Assembly (NCBI RefSeq): GCF_003149105.1
Contig: NZ_QGDS01000009.1
Coordinates: 1-64,000 of the forward strand
Length of the DNA stretch: 64,000 nucleotides
From: Faecalicatena contorta
Lineage (GTDB): Bacteria; Bacillota; Clostridia; Lachnospirales; Lachnospiraceae
Direction: 5' to 3'
Shown one piece after another: positions 24,818-33,608 of this stretch. A program made the position numbers and the translations under genes. Every line of letters starts with the position of its first letter. The stretch's first letter is position 1. Under the pieces are notes generated by a model. That model did no database searches and was not told the origin of the DNA. It saw only the letters and a list, made by a program, of their open reading frames with translations.

Positions 24818-25504
24818 ATGCTGAAGGAGATGGTCACAACCTTGATGGGGCTGCCGGATGGTGTGTGGGATAGTTATGCTTTTGGAAGAGAGCCTTTAAA
24901 TGGACGTCTGACAGATGAAAGCAGGAGAAGTTTTGCCGGACTGGCCCACCAGACAGGATGTGTTCAGGCCAGAGAAACAAGAGCGGCATACCCCCAATTA
25001 ACGGTGGAAGAAATCATACAAAAGCTGGATATTGATTTGAATATTAAAAAAAGCCAGGATGACGGTAATTATATTATGTTTGCCTGTTATACAGAACCAA
25101 ATCATATTTTAGTTTATAAAAAACCAATTCAGCAGACCGCTGAGCTTTTGCGCCAAAAAGGCTGTGGGAACCTGATTTCTGGTAAACAGATGCAGGAGAT
25201 ACTTCTGGCTCACGAGTTATTTCATTGGTATGAATACCAAAAGGCCGATTTACCAACCAATCAAAAGGTCCTTAGTCTGTGGAAAATAGGACCGCTGGAA
25301 AATAAAAGCCGCCTGGTGAGCCTGGGAGAAATTGCGGCTATGGCATTTGCAAAGGAAATGCTGGCATTATCCTATTCCCCATATATTCTGGATGTTTTGC
25401 TGCTGCTTACGGTGAATCTGGGGCTTGCAAGGGAATTGTATAATACGGTTCTGGGCCTGGCTGGGCTTCCGAAATGTCCGGATGAAGCATGGGAAGAGTT
25501 TTGA
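24818..25504 (+). CDS. Uncharacterised protein with an HExxH metallopeptidase-like motif
   Basis: A 228-residue protein not assigned to a named family. The centre carries ILLAHELFHWYEY, an HExxH zinc-binding helix. Downstream, SLGEIAAMAFAKEML supplies a Glu that could be the third zinc ligand of a gluzincin. The C-terminal third is hydrophobic (SPYILDVLLLLTVNLGLARELY). The start ATG 24818 follows GGGGGAAAG; a TTG at 24779 lies within a tandem duplication and is less likely. It sits 90 bases after the oxoprolinase-type gene and before a small membrane protein, so it may act on the same substrate. Function is inferred only from the motif. Confidence 0.7.
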   Translation: MLKEMVTTLMGLPDGVWDSYAFGREPLNGRLTDESRRSFAGLAHQTGCVQARETRAAYPQLTVEEIIQKLDIDLNIKKSQDDGNYIMFACYTEPNHILVYKKPIQQTAELLRQKGCGNLISGKQMQEILLAHELFHWYEYQKADLPTNQKVLSLWKIGPLENKSRLVSLGEIAAMAFAKEMLALSYSPYILDVLLLLTVNLGLARELYNTVLGLAGLPKCPDEAWEEF

Positions 25505-25527
25505 AAGCTGGAAATGGGGTAGATAAG

Positions 25528-26073
25528 ATGGGATTTATTATTGGAATTTTATATATCATAATTGTGGCAGCAACAGTTGTAATTACATTACGGAAGAAAA
25601 ATATAAAAATCGAGGGAGAAGAATTCTGCATACGTGAAAGTAGAATAACTGCCTTTTTAGGCATAGCTCTTTGGATTGAGGGCGGAGTAATTGCATATTA
25701 TTCAATTACGGTTCCTGAAAGATTATTTTTAAATAACAATTCCATGGTTAATGTCTGTATATTTATGGTGGCAAGTGTGCTGTTAGGCTCAGGAATGATG
25801 TTGTATACCTTTGTGAAGCGTATTGTGTTTACTCAAAATGAGTTGATTTTAGTAAACCTGTTGGGCGAATTGACTAGAATCGGATGGAATAATATTCGGG
25901 GTGTTTCCCGGACAAATGGCAAAAGACTAGCTTTCCAGGATAAAGATAAAACCAGAATTGTAGTTGGCGGAAACCGCAAGATGATGAAAAAAGCTCTCAA
26001 AACAATTCATATAAAGGTTCCTAAATATGTGGATAGTACAGAAATACAAAAGCTGGAGACTGCATTAAGATAA
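25528..26073 (+). CDS. Small membrane protein with C-terminal PH-like region
   Basis: A 181-residue protein not recognised by name. It has three hydrophobic segments (IIGILYIIIVAATVVIT near residue 4, ITAFLGIALWIEGGVIAYY near 45, and VCIFMVASVLLGSGMMLY near 80). A soluble C-terminal region, IVFTQNELILVNLLGELTRIGWNNIRGV, resembles bacterial PH-domain membrane proteins. ATG 25528 is preceded by a weak GGGGTAG site; an ATG at 25489 would overlap the previous gene. It may share a transcript with the HExxH protein. Confidence 0.65.
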   Translation: MGFIIGILYIIIVAATVVITLRKKNIKIEGEEFCIRESRITAFLGIALWIEGGVIAYYSITVPERLFLNNNSMVNVCIFMVASVLLGSGMMLYTFVKRIVFTQNELILVNLLGELTRIGWNNIRGVSRTNGKRLAFQDKDKTRIVVGGNRKMMKKALKTIHIKVPKYVDSTEIQKLETALR

Positions 26074-26122
26074 AAATAACTGACATTGTTTATGTCTGTT
26101 CTGCAAAGACCGGGGAAATTTA

Positions 26123-26202
26123 AGGAGGATTTGTCAGGGACAAAGCAGCGGCAGTTTGAATTGAAACAGCAAAAGAAGAAAGAGAAACACCGGGGCAGGT
26201 AA
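26123..26202 (+). pseudogene. Collapsed second copy of yjdF
   Basis: The ribosome binding site and first codons of yjdF reappear here (AAGGAGGATTTGTC, then GGGACAAAGCAGCGG with the start ATG changed to AGG). They run directly into the sequence for the C-terminal tail (CAGTTTGAATTGAAACAG onwards) and a matching terminator. Everything between two CAGCGG repeats, about 330 bases in the intact copy at 14887-15303, is missing, and the joint is out of frame. The start codon loss, the deletion and the frameshift make it non-coding. Confidence 0.85.
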
Positions 26203-26220
26203 TATCTGCTCCGGTGTTTT
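26187..26220 (+). terminator. Terminator left behind by the yjdF remnant
   Basis: ACACCGGGGCAG (26187-26198) pairs with CTGCTCCGGTGT (26206-26217), one G-U pair, followed by T residues. It corresponds in position to the terminator of the intact yjdF copy but its bases differ, with compensating changes on both arms. Confidence 0.7.
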
Positions 26221-26274
26221 GTTACGGGATATCATAACAGTAGTACCATAAATAATAAAAGGAAAAACCTTCTT

Positions 26275-26440
26275 TCAGGCCACCCGGGTAATCTTCTCAA
26301 GTCTCCATGCCGCTGCTGCTGATACAATAATACCGATGGCAAACACAATAAGAAGGGCCAGAGAAGAATTATATTCTGTAGGGAGTCTGTAAGCCAGCCC
26401 GTAATAACATATGCGGCGCTATAAACAAGATACCCTTGAG
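26275..26440 (-). pseudogene. Remnant of the C-terminal end of a membrane transporter
   Basis: On the minus strand one frame reads SLALLIVFAIGIIVSAAAAW then RLEKITRVA and a stop (26275-26277), and a neighbouring frame upstream reads YLVYSAAYVITGWLTDSL. Together they look like the last two helices of a major-facilitator or similar carrier broken by a frameshift. There is no start. To the right, 26441-26625 holds only a 32-codon ORF (26521-26619) without a ribosome binding site, so I see no gene there. Confidence 0.45.
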
Positions 26441-26625
26441 AATAGGAGGCACAAAGGAATTCTTTGACAAAGCTGATGAGTTAAAGTATGATGTAAACAA
26501 GAGTTAGAAGATACTAACTGATGTTGCTTTTATCTATACTGTGGAAGCCTAAGGAGTTTTCAGAACAAGTTGTAAGAGATATATTTTCTATGGGTTGTGG
26601 GGAATGTGTGGAGGTGTAAGGGTAA

Positions 26626-27576
26626 ATGAGAGTCAGACAGTATGCTGATTTGACCCAGTTTGGGTTTAGATTATCTGATAAAGGTGTGAATTGGAAAGAA
26701 TATAAATCTAAGGAAGAGGGGGAACCCTTATGTACAAAATCTTATAAAATAATGCCGGGTGTTGAGGTTTACTATAATGACTACTGTACTTTTAAGCGTT
26801 TTTCCGGGAAAATGCAGATGTGTGATTTCTTTCAGCTTGCATACAGTCATTCCGGGATCTATGAGAGCCGTATCAATTCCTGCCGGACCCTGAGGCTTTC
26901 GGCGGGAGAAGTTATGCTTATAACAAATGTGGTTCAATCCTATGATTCTTGTATGCCGCTTGGATTTTACACAGGTTTTAACGTGATGTTTTATCCGGAG
27001 CTTTTTGCCTCAGATACAGAAGACTTTTTTTCACACTTTTCTTTAAATATAATACAGTTGTTTAAACAGTTAATGAGTGGGAAATCCGTCACTGTTTTTT
27101 CTTGCTGCCCGCATATGCTCCCGGTAATGGAGTCTCTTTTTCAGGCATGCAGAGAGGGCAATATTCCACATATGAAACTGCGCCTTTTGGAAGTTCTGAT
27201 GGAGGTGTCAGCATATCAGAGATCCATAGACAACCATTATCAATATATTTCTAATAAAAGCTTTCAGGTAATCCAGTCTGTAAAAGAATATATTGAACAA
27301 GATATGACGAAACATATTACAATTAAGGAATTATCTGAGATTTTCGGCATTTCCCAAACCAGTTTAAAGGATAATTTTAAAGCGGTATATGGCTATGCGC
27401 CCTATGAGTACTTAAAGAGGTTTCGTATGAATTATGCGGCGAGACTCCTCAAGACTACATCTTTATCTGTGGCGGACATAAGTACGCAGATTGGGTATGA
27501 AAATTCCAGTAAATTTTCTTCTGCCTTTAGTAATGTTTATGGCGTGGCCCCTCTTTCCTATAGAAAATCTGGATAA
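26626..27576 (+). CDS. AraC-family transcriptional regulator (YbtA/siderophore-type context)
   Basis: A 316-residue protein. The N-terminal part (residues 1-210) is a poorly conserved sensor with QLAYSHSGIYESRI. The C-terminal 100 residues hold the two AraC helix-turn-helix motifs: ITIKELSEIFGISQTSLKDNFKAVYG and SVADISTQIGYENSSKFSSAFSNVYG, ending in APLSYRK. GGAGGTG lies nine bases before ATG 26626. It is followed after its own terminator by two ABC exporter half-transporters, the arrangement seen for YbtA with YbtP/YbtQ-like proteins, so it probably activates them, perhaps in response to a metal complex or drug. Confidence 0.88.
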   Translation: MRVRQYADLTQFGFRLSDKGVNWKEYKSKEEGEPLCTKSYKIMPGVEVYYNDYCTFKRFSGKMQMCDFFQLAYSHSGIYESRINSCRTLRLSAGEVMLITNVVQSYDSCMPLGFYTGFNVMFYPELFASDTEDFFSHFSLNIIQLFKQLMSGKSVTVFSCCPHMLPVMESLFQACREGNIPHMKLRLLEVLMEVSAYQRSIDNHYQYISNKSFQVIQSVKEYIEQDMTKHITIKELSEIFGISQTSLKDNFKAVYGYAPYEYLKRFRMNYAARLLKTTSLSVADISTQIGYENSSKFSSAFSNVYGVAPLSYRKSG

Positions 27577-27621
27577 AGAGGATTTGTTTAGACGTTAGAG
27601 AAAATCTGGCTAATTGGGAAG

Positions 27622-27658
27622 ATCCGGCTAAATGGAGTTGCGCCAGCCGGATTTTTTT
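27622..27658 (+). terminator. Terminator after the AraC gene
   Basis: ATCCGGCT (27622-27629) pairs with AGCCGGAT (27645-27652), followed by seven T residues. Confidence 0.8.
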
Positions 27659-27753
27659 GCTACCATGAGTTAGCTGAAACTAACCAAAAAGAGAGCAGGA
27701 AGAGATGCAATGAGGGAAAGTGAAGCCATTATTTATGAAAGGAGGCGCAAGCC

Positions 27754-29580
27754 TTGTCTGAAGAAAAGAAAAAAACTCAGAAGCCTTCGGGACTGAGGAG
27801 GATGCTGCAATTGGCAGGAACAAAAAAAGGATTGATTATTCCGTCTGTGATTTTGTCGGCACTTGCTTCTGTAGCATCTTTTGTACCTTATTTATGTATT
27901 TATTTTATTATCGTTGAAATTACAAAAGTTTACCCACATTTTGACGCTGAGCACTCTGCGGCAATTATCCGGTGGGGGTGGATTGCCTTCGGGGGAGTAG
28001 CGGCAAATGTTGTACTGTATTTTGCTGCTCTAGTACTTTCCCATCTGGCGGCATTTGGAACCTTATATGAGCTGAAGATTCATTTCACTTCCTACCTTGC
28101 ACGTCTGCCTCTGGGTTTCCATTTAAATTATGGAAGCGGTAAGCTGCGCAAGATTACAGATGAAAACATTGAAAAAGTGGAAGGATTTATTGCACACCAG
28201 CTGCCCGATCTGGTGGCAGCTCTTGTAGCCCCGGTAGTGATGATTATTATATTATTTCTGGTAGACTGGAGATTTGGACTGGTATCTCTGATAGGAATCG
28301 TGCTTGCTTTTATTATAGAAATGATAGGATATGGCGGGGCGGAAGCAAAAAATATGATGAGTAACTACCAAAGTGCATTGGAAGATATGAACAATGCTTC
28401 TGTAGAGTATGTCCGGGGCATTACTGTGGTAAAAGCATTCCGCCAGACTGTGTATTCTTTTAACAGGCTGCACCAGTCTATTAAGAATTACACCAGTTTT
28501 GTGATTCCATATACGTTAAGCTGGGAAAATATAATGTCTTTATATACCACCATTGTTAATAACATTTATCTTTTCCTGATTCCGGCAGCTATATTAATTG
28601 GAATGAGGACCCCGCAAGAGACATATGGGGCGTTTGCTTCCACAGTTATTTTCTATCTGTTATTTGTCCCCTCCGTTTCCTCGGTGATGTTAAAGGTAAT
28701 GTACAGCGCCACCAACTGTATGCAGATTGGCTCCTGTGTGGACCGGATGGATGAGGTTTTTGGTAAGGTTCCCCTTCCGGAACCAAAGCAGCCGAAAGCT
28801 GCAAAGGGAGGAGATGTAGTATTTAATCAGGTGTCCTTCTCCTACGATGAAAGCCAGGATGTGAAAGCACTGAAAGAGGTAAGTTTTACCGCGGCAAAAG
28901 AAAGTGTAACTGCAGTTGTAGGTCCTTCCGGCGGAGGAAAGTCAACCATTGCCCACCTCATCCCCAGGTTTTATGATGTGGCATCAGGAAGTATTTCCAT
29001 TGGTGGTGCAGATATACGGGATTTAAAGATTGAAGACTTGATGTCTGTTGTCAGCTTTGTGTTTCAGGATGTATTTTTGTTCAAACAGACGTTGAAAGAA
29101 AACATCCGTATCGGCCGCCCTGATGCTACTGACGAGGAAGTGATTGCGGCAGCAAAAGCAGCCCAGTGCCATGAATTTATTTCTGCCCTTCCCAATGGAT
29201 ACGATACCGTATACGGTCGGGACGGTATTTACTTGTCAGGGGGAGAACAGCAGAGAGTCGCCATTGCCAGGGCCATTGTGAAAAATGCTCCTGTTCTTGT
29301 ACTGGATGAAGCAACTGCATTTTCCGACCCGGAGAATGAACATTTGATTCAAAAAGCACTCCACGCTCTGATGGCAGACAAGACTGTAATTATGATTGCA
29401 CACCGCCTGTCAACTATCCGCAGTGCAGATAAAATTTTAGTGATGGATGCGGGAGAGCTGATTGAACAGGGAACTCATGAAGAGCTGCTAGCAGAAAATG
29501 GAAAATATAGAGCCATGTGGGATACCTATACACAGGCCCTGTCCTGGAAAATGACAAAGGAGGTGGAGGTCCATGCCTAA
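27754..29580 (+). CDS. ABC transporter half-unit, permease fused to ATPase (YbtP-like)
   Basis: A 608-residue type I ABC half-transporter: six membrane segments in residues 25-330, then an ATPase with Walker A VVGPSGGGKST, signature LSGGEQQR, Walker B VLVLDEATAFSDPE and H-loop AHRLST. Translation most likely starts at TTG 27754, nine bases after AAAGGAGG; no ATG is suitably placed. The DEATAFSDPENE variant is shared with YbtP/IrtA-like transporters. It overlaps the next gene by eight bases and would form a heterodimer with that product, moving a siderophore, peptide or drug. Confidence 0.92.
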   Translation: MSEEKKKTQKPSGLRRMLQLAGTKKGLIIPSVILSALASVASFVPYLCIYFIIVEITKVYPHFDAEHSAAIIRWGWIAFGGVAANVVLYFAALVLSHLAAFGTLYELKIHFTSYLARLPLGFHLNYGSGKLRKITDENIEKVEGFIAHQLPDLVAALVAPVVMIIILFLVDWRFGLVSLIGIVLAFIIEMIGYGGAEAKNMMSNYQSALEDMNNASVEYVRGITVVKAFRQTVYSFNRLHQSIKNYTSFVIPYTLSWENIMSLYTTIVNNIYLFLIPAAILIGMRTPQETYGAFASTVIFYLLFVPSVSSVMLKVMYSATNCMQIGSCVDRMDEVFGKVPLPEPKQPKAAKGGDVVFNQVSFSYDESQDVKALKEVSFTAAKESVTAVVGPSGGGKSTIAHLIPRFYDVASGSISIGGADIRDLKIEDLMSVVSFVFQDVFLFKQTLKENIRIGRPDATDEEVIAAAKAAQCHEFISALPNGYDTVYGRDGIYLSGGEQQRVAIARAIVKNAPVLVLDEATAFSDPENEHLIQKALHALMADKTVIMIAHRLSTIRSADKILVMDAGELIEQGTHEELLAENGKYRAMWDTYTQALSWKMTKEVEVHA

Positions 29581-31309
29581 ATTACAGGAAATGCTTCAAT
29601 TGAGTGAGAAAGGATACATAGATTTGAAAAAGGCGGTCAGGGCATGTACCTTGACGAACCTTTCTATGATGCTGCCTTTTGCTGTAACAATCCAGATATT
29701 TATTATACTGCTGAAACCCATTCTTGGAGAGACCATAGAGTGGAATCAGATGTGGATACTTTTTGGGGCAGGAATTGTATGCTTTTTACTTGTATTTCTT
29801 GCCAATAAAAATGATTATAAAAAGACATATATTACTTCTTATATGGAAGCAGAAAATACCCGTGTCGGGGTAGCCGAGCGAATCCGCAGGCTTCCCATGA
29901 GTTTCTTTAACTCAAAGGATTTATCGGAGCTGACCACGAACCTGATTGGAGACTGCAGCACGCTGGAGCATGTGCTCAGCCATGTGGTGCCTCAGCTGCT
30001 TGCCAATGCAATTTCGTCTGTATTGATTTGTATCTGCCTTGCATTCTTTGACTGGAGGATGGCGCTTTCTGTATTTTGTACAATTCCTCTTTCCTTTGCT
30101 ATCATTTTTTTCAGCCGTAAAATCCAGGAGAGGTTAAGTGCCCGGCAGATAGATGCGAAGCTGAAGGCTTCCGAGCAGGTACAGGAGTATATTGAAGGAA
30201 TGAAGGTTATCAAATCCTGCAATATGGCTGGAGAAAAGTCAAAGGAATTAAATTCCGCCCTTCTTTATATGAAGAAGATGGCGATTAAAATGGAAATGCT
30301 CACCGGCATATTTGTAACAGGAGCGCAGCTAATTCTGCAGGCAGGAGTGGGAATTACAGTTTTTGTAGGGGCTCAGCTGCTGACAGGAGGGGAGATTAAA
30401 CTAATACCTCTGTTAATGTTCTATTTAATTGTGGTGAGAATCTACGGTCCCATTTTAACGGAGCTGACGCTTTTACCTGAGCTGTTTCACTCCCTTCAGT
30501 CTATGAAACGGATGAAGGCCCTGAAAGAGGCCGAAACACAGCAGGGGAGCCAGGATACAAAAATCCCGGACAGCCGGATTGTCTTTGACCATGTAAGTTT
30601 TGGATACAATGACAAGGAAGTGCTGCATGATGTCAGCTTTACCATTATGGAAAAGGGAATTACGGCACTTGTAGGCCCTTCCGGCAGCGGAAAAAGTACG
30701 GCAGCAAAGCTGGCGGCCCGCTTCTGGGACATAAACAAAGGAACGATTACCCTTGGAGGCGTGGATATCAGCACTCTTGACCCGGAATATCTGATGGGCC
30801 ATATGTCTTATGTATTTCAGGATGTGGTGCTGTTTAACGATACGGTATACAATAATATTAAAATCGGTAATATGGATGCATCCGACGAGGAAGTTATGGC
30901 AGCGGCAAAGGCGGCCTGCTGTGATGAATTTGTAGAGAAGATGCCCCAGGGGTATAATACTATGCTGGGAGAGAACGGAAGTACTATCTCAGGAGGAGAG
31001 CGCCAGAGAATTTCAATTGCCAGGGCATTGCTGAAAAATGCGCCGGTTATCTTGCTGGATGAAGCTACGGCATCTCTTGACCCGGAAAATGAAGTGCTGA
31101 TTCAGCAGGCTATTTCCCGCCTGATTGCAGATAAGACGGTTCTGGTCATTGCTCACAGGCTCCGTACCGTAGCAGGTGCAGATAAAATTATTGTGCTGGA
31201 TAAGGGAACCGTTGCAGAGGAAGGAAAACATGAAGAACTGATAAACAAAAAAGGGCTGTATGAAAAGCTGTACTCCTTGCAGCAGGCCAGTATGGAGTGG
31301 TCTGTCTAA
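29573..31309 (+). CDS. ABC transporter half-unit, permease fused to ATPase (YbtQ-like)
   Basis: A 578-residue partner of the preceding protein. Membrane segments occupy residues 30-300; the ATPase has Walker [12 protein letters not shown], signature ISGGERQR, Walker B VILLDEATASLDPENE and AHRLRT. GGAGGTGG overlaps the end of the upstream gene, giving tight translational coupling. Both halves have complete catalytic motifs, so the dimer should have two working ATP sites. The direction of transport cannot be decided from sequence; Ybt-type pairs import ferric siderophores despite their exporter fold. Confidence 0.92.
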   Translation: MPKLQEMLQLSEKGYIDLKKAVRACTLTNLSMMLPFAVTIQIFIILLKPILGETIEWNQMWILFGAGIVCFLLVFLANKNDYKKTYITSYMEAENTRVGVAERIRRLPMSFFNSKDLSELTTNLIGDCSTLEHVLSHVVPQLLANAISSVLICICLAFFDWRMALSVFCTIPLSFAIIFFSRKIQERLSARQIDAKLKASEQVQEYIEGMKVIKSCNMAGEKSKELNSALLYMKKMAIKMEMLTGIFVTGAQLILQAGVGITVFVGAQLLTGGEIKLIPLLMFYLIVVRIYGPILTELTLLPELFHSLQSMKRMKALKEAETQQGSQDTKIPDSRIVFDHVSFGYNDKEVLHDVSFTIMEKGITALVGPSGSGKSTAAKLAARFWDINKGTITLGGVDISTLDPEYLMGHMSYVFQDVVLFNDTVYNNIKIGNMDASDEEVMAAAKAACCDEFVEKMPQGYNTMLGENGSTISGGERQRISIARALLKNAPVILLDEATASLDPENEVLIQQAISRLIADKTVLVIAHRLRTVAGADKIIVLDKGTVAEEGKHEELINKKGLYEKLYSLQQASMEWSV

Positions 31310-31330
31310 AGGCTCACTACCATTCTACTG

Positions 31331-31359
31331 TTGAAAAGTACCATTGAGTAGGTTATAAT
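31331..31359 (+). promoter_or_regulatory. Promoter of the sodium symporter gene
   Basis: TTGAAA (31331-31336) and TATAAT (31354-31359) are exactly 17 bases apart, 60 bases upstream of the start codon. Confidence 0.75.
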
Positions 31360-31418
31360 AAACAAATATTTTGAAACCTAAAGATGTCTCAAAAAAACTA
31401 AAGGAATGGAGTTTATTT

Positions 31419-32780
31419 ATGAGTAAAAAAGAACATCCTCAATGGAAATCAAGATTTGGTTACATTATGGTAGCGGCGGGGGCTGCAATTGGTCTGGGTA
31501 ATATCTGGCGGTTCCCGTATCTTGCCTATGCTGGCGGGGGCGGTATATTTATTTTGCTTTACTTGATATTGGCCGTTATTATGGGGCACCCAATGGTGGA
31601 AATGGAATCTGCCATAGGAAGATATGGAAGAGGAAATGTAGCGGCATCCTTTGGTGCCGTAAATAAAAAGTACAGCTTTATAGGTATCATTGCAATCGTT
31701 TGTACGGTATTGATAGATATCTACTATGTGGTAGTAAGTGGCTGGGTGTTAAAATATACAGTAGCTTATGTGTCAGGAGCCGATTTCGGAGTAGATACGA
31801 AAAAATATTTTGATGGTTTTGTATCATCATCTGTGGAACCGATTGTATATACAGCTATTGTTGTTATTATTACGGCTTTCCTGTTGTTTTTTGGAATTAC
31901 CAATCTGGTAGAAAAGGTAACGAAGTTTATCATGCCAGCCTTGTTTATTCTACTTATTATCTGCGGGATTTGGGCTATATTCTCTACAGAAGGTGCGGTT
32001 GAAGGACTAAAATATTATTTACTTCCTGATTTCAGCAAGCTAAGTGTTAAGGTGTTTGCTGATGCCGCTACACAAATCTTATTCTCAGTCGGTATCGGAT
32101 GGGGAATCTTTATTACCCTCGGTGCGAGTCTTCCGAAAGAAAACAACATAAAAAAAGATGCTATGTGGATTACTCTCTGTGATACTTCAGTGGCCCTGAT
32201 TGCGGGCTTTGTGATTATCCCTTCTGCTTTTGGTGCCGGAGTAGACGTTGCAAGTGGCCCTTCACTTATTTTTGTTGTGATGACACAGATTTTTGATAAT
32301 CTTCCGGGCGGCCGGATTATTGGCTTGTGCTTCTTTATAGCGATTGTTTTTGCTGTATTTTCTACTCTATTTACTATTTTTGAAATCCCGGTAAAATGGG
32401 TGGAGGAAAGATTTAAGATGAAGCACAAGGTTGCAACGGTAGTTGTTTCAGGTATTATATTTTTAGCAAGCATTTTTGTATCCCTTGGTTTTGGCGTGCT
32501 AAAAGACTTTACACTCCCCTGGATTGATGCCAACGGCCTTGCAGCGTATAACCTGTACGACTGGCTGGATACGGCTACAGCATATGTATTACTGCCTCTT
32601 GGCTGTATTTTAACCTGCTTTTATGTTGTAAGAGTCTGGGGAATAGATGCTTATGAAAAAGAGTTGTCTGCCGGTGGCATAAAGGTAAAACTGTCTGCTT
32701 TCCACAGGATGTTGGCAAGAATTGTAATTCCTGTTTTAATGATTATTGTAATCTTGAATTGTTTTGGCTTCATACGTTAA
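31419..32780 (+). CDS. Neurotransmitter:sodium symporter (NSS/SNF) family transporter
   Basis: A 453-residue integral membrane protein of the LeuT fold. The first helix region MVAAGAAIGLGNIWRFPYLAY is the NSS signature with the sodium and substrate site, followed by GGGIFILLYLILAVIMGHPM and EMESAIGRYGR. About eleven or twelve membrane segments are visible, consistent with bacterial members such as MhsT or Tyt1 (11 segments). It imports an amino acid with sodium. I prefer ATG 31419, eight bases after GGAG, over the TTG at 31371. It is monocistronic, with a promoter at 31331 and a strong terminator at 32811. Confidence 0.93.
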   Translation: MSKKEHPQWKSRFGYIMVAAGAAIGLGNIWRFPYLAYAGGGGIFILLYLILAVIMGHPMVEMESAIGRYGRGNVAASFGAVNKKYSFIGIIAIVCTVLIDIYYVVVSGWVLKYTVAYVSGADFGVDTKKYFDGFVSSSVEPIVYTAIVVIITAFLLFFGITNLVEKVTKFIMPALFILLIICGIWAIFSTEGAVEGLKYYLLPDFSKLSVKVFADAATQILFSVGIGWGIFITLGASLPKENNIKKDAMWITLCDTSVALIAGFVIIPSAFGAGVDVASGPSLIFVVMTQIFDNLPGGRIIGLCFFIAIVFAVFSTLFTIFEIPVKWVEERFKMKHKVATVVVSGIIFLASIFVSLGFGVLKDFTLPWIDANGLAAYNLYDWLDTATAYVLLPLGCILTCFYVVRVWGIDAYEKELSAGGIKVKLSAFHRMLARIVIPVLMIIVILNCFGFIR

Positions 32781-32810
32781 AATTTTCTTAACTAAAGTAG
32801 ACATACAAAT

Positions 32811-32851
32811 AAAATGTCTCAAAATCCCGAGGGGGATTTTGGGACATTTTT
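32811..32851 (+). terminator. Terminator after the symporter gene
   Basis: An 18-bp stem (32811-32828 with 32833-32850, one T-G pair) closed by the tetraloop GAGG and followed by T residues. Confidence 0.9.
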
Positions 32852-32943
32852 AATGGCAGAAAAAGGGGGTGGCGGGATAAAGGCTAAAAGGGTATAATAA
32901 AGAGCGTAAATATATGACTACATAGAGATAGGGGATAACATAG

Positions 32944-33582
32944 ATGACGAAAGAAGAATTGGCGTTGGAGGTAATCGAACGCTTAAAGAAAGAATATCCC
33001 GAGGCCGAGTGCAGTCTGGATTATGACCAGGCATGGAAGCTGCTTGTCAGTGTCCGTTTGGCTGCGCAATGCACCGATGCCCGGGTGAATGTGGTAGTAG
33101 AGGACTTATATGCAAAGTATCCGGATGTGGATGCACTGGCAGAAGCGGACGTAGACGATATTGAGCGCATTGTAAGGCCCTGTGGGCTGGGAAAAAGCAA
33201 GGCAAGAGATATCAGTGCCTGCATGAAGATATTGAAAGAAGAATACGGCGGGAATGTACCAGGGGATTTTAATGCCCTGCTAAAGCTTCCGGGAGTGGGG
33301 AGAAAAAGTGCCAATCTGATTATGGGAGACGTGTTTGGAGAGCCTGCGATTGTGACAGATACCCACTGTATCCGCCTGACAAACAGGATTGGTCTTGTCG
33401 ATGGGATAAAAGATCCAAAGAAAGTAGAGATGGCATTATGGGAAATTATTCCGCCTGAGGAGGGCAGTGATTTCTGCCACCGTTTGGTATTTCATGGAAG
33501 AGATGTATGCACGGCCCGGACAAAACCTTTCTGCCACAAGTGCTGTCTGGAGGATATCTGCGCGAAAAATGGTGTGGAATAG
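32944..33582 (+). CDS. nth: Endonuclease III (DNA glycosylase/AP lyase)
   Basis: A 212-residue HhH-GPD protein. The helix-hairpin-helix LLKLPGVGRKSANLIMGD contains the catalytic Lys, and IVTDTHCIRLTNRIG carries the catalytic Asp. The C-terminal iron-sulfur loop has four Cys (CTARTKPFCHKCCLEDIC), spaced C-x7-C-x2-C-x5-C, one residue longer in the first gap than in the E. coli enzyme. It removes oxidised pyrimidines and cuts the abasic site. The 8-oxoguanine glycosylase gene follows 26 bases later, making a repair operon. Confidence 0.95.
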   Translation: MTKEELALEVIERLKKEYPEAECSLDYDQAWKLLVSVRLAAQCTDARVNVVVEDLYAKYPDVDALAEADVDDIERIVRPCGLGKSKARDISACMKILKEEYGGNVPGDFNALLKLPGVGRKSANLIMGDVFGEPAIVTDTHCIRLTNRIGLVDGIKDPKKVEMALWEIIPPEEGSDFCHRLVFHGRDVCTARTKPFCHKCCLEDICAKNGVE

Positions 33583-33608
33583 AATGGAACAGGGTGTGAA
33601 CAAAAGAT

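Noticed and set aside
26521..26619. 32-codon ORF upstream of the AraC gene
   Set aside because: There is no ribosome binding site and no recognisable product; it lies in a region of decayed sequence.
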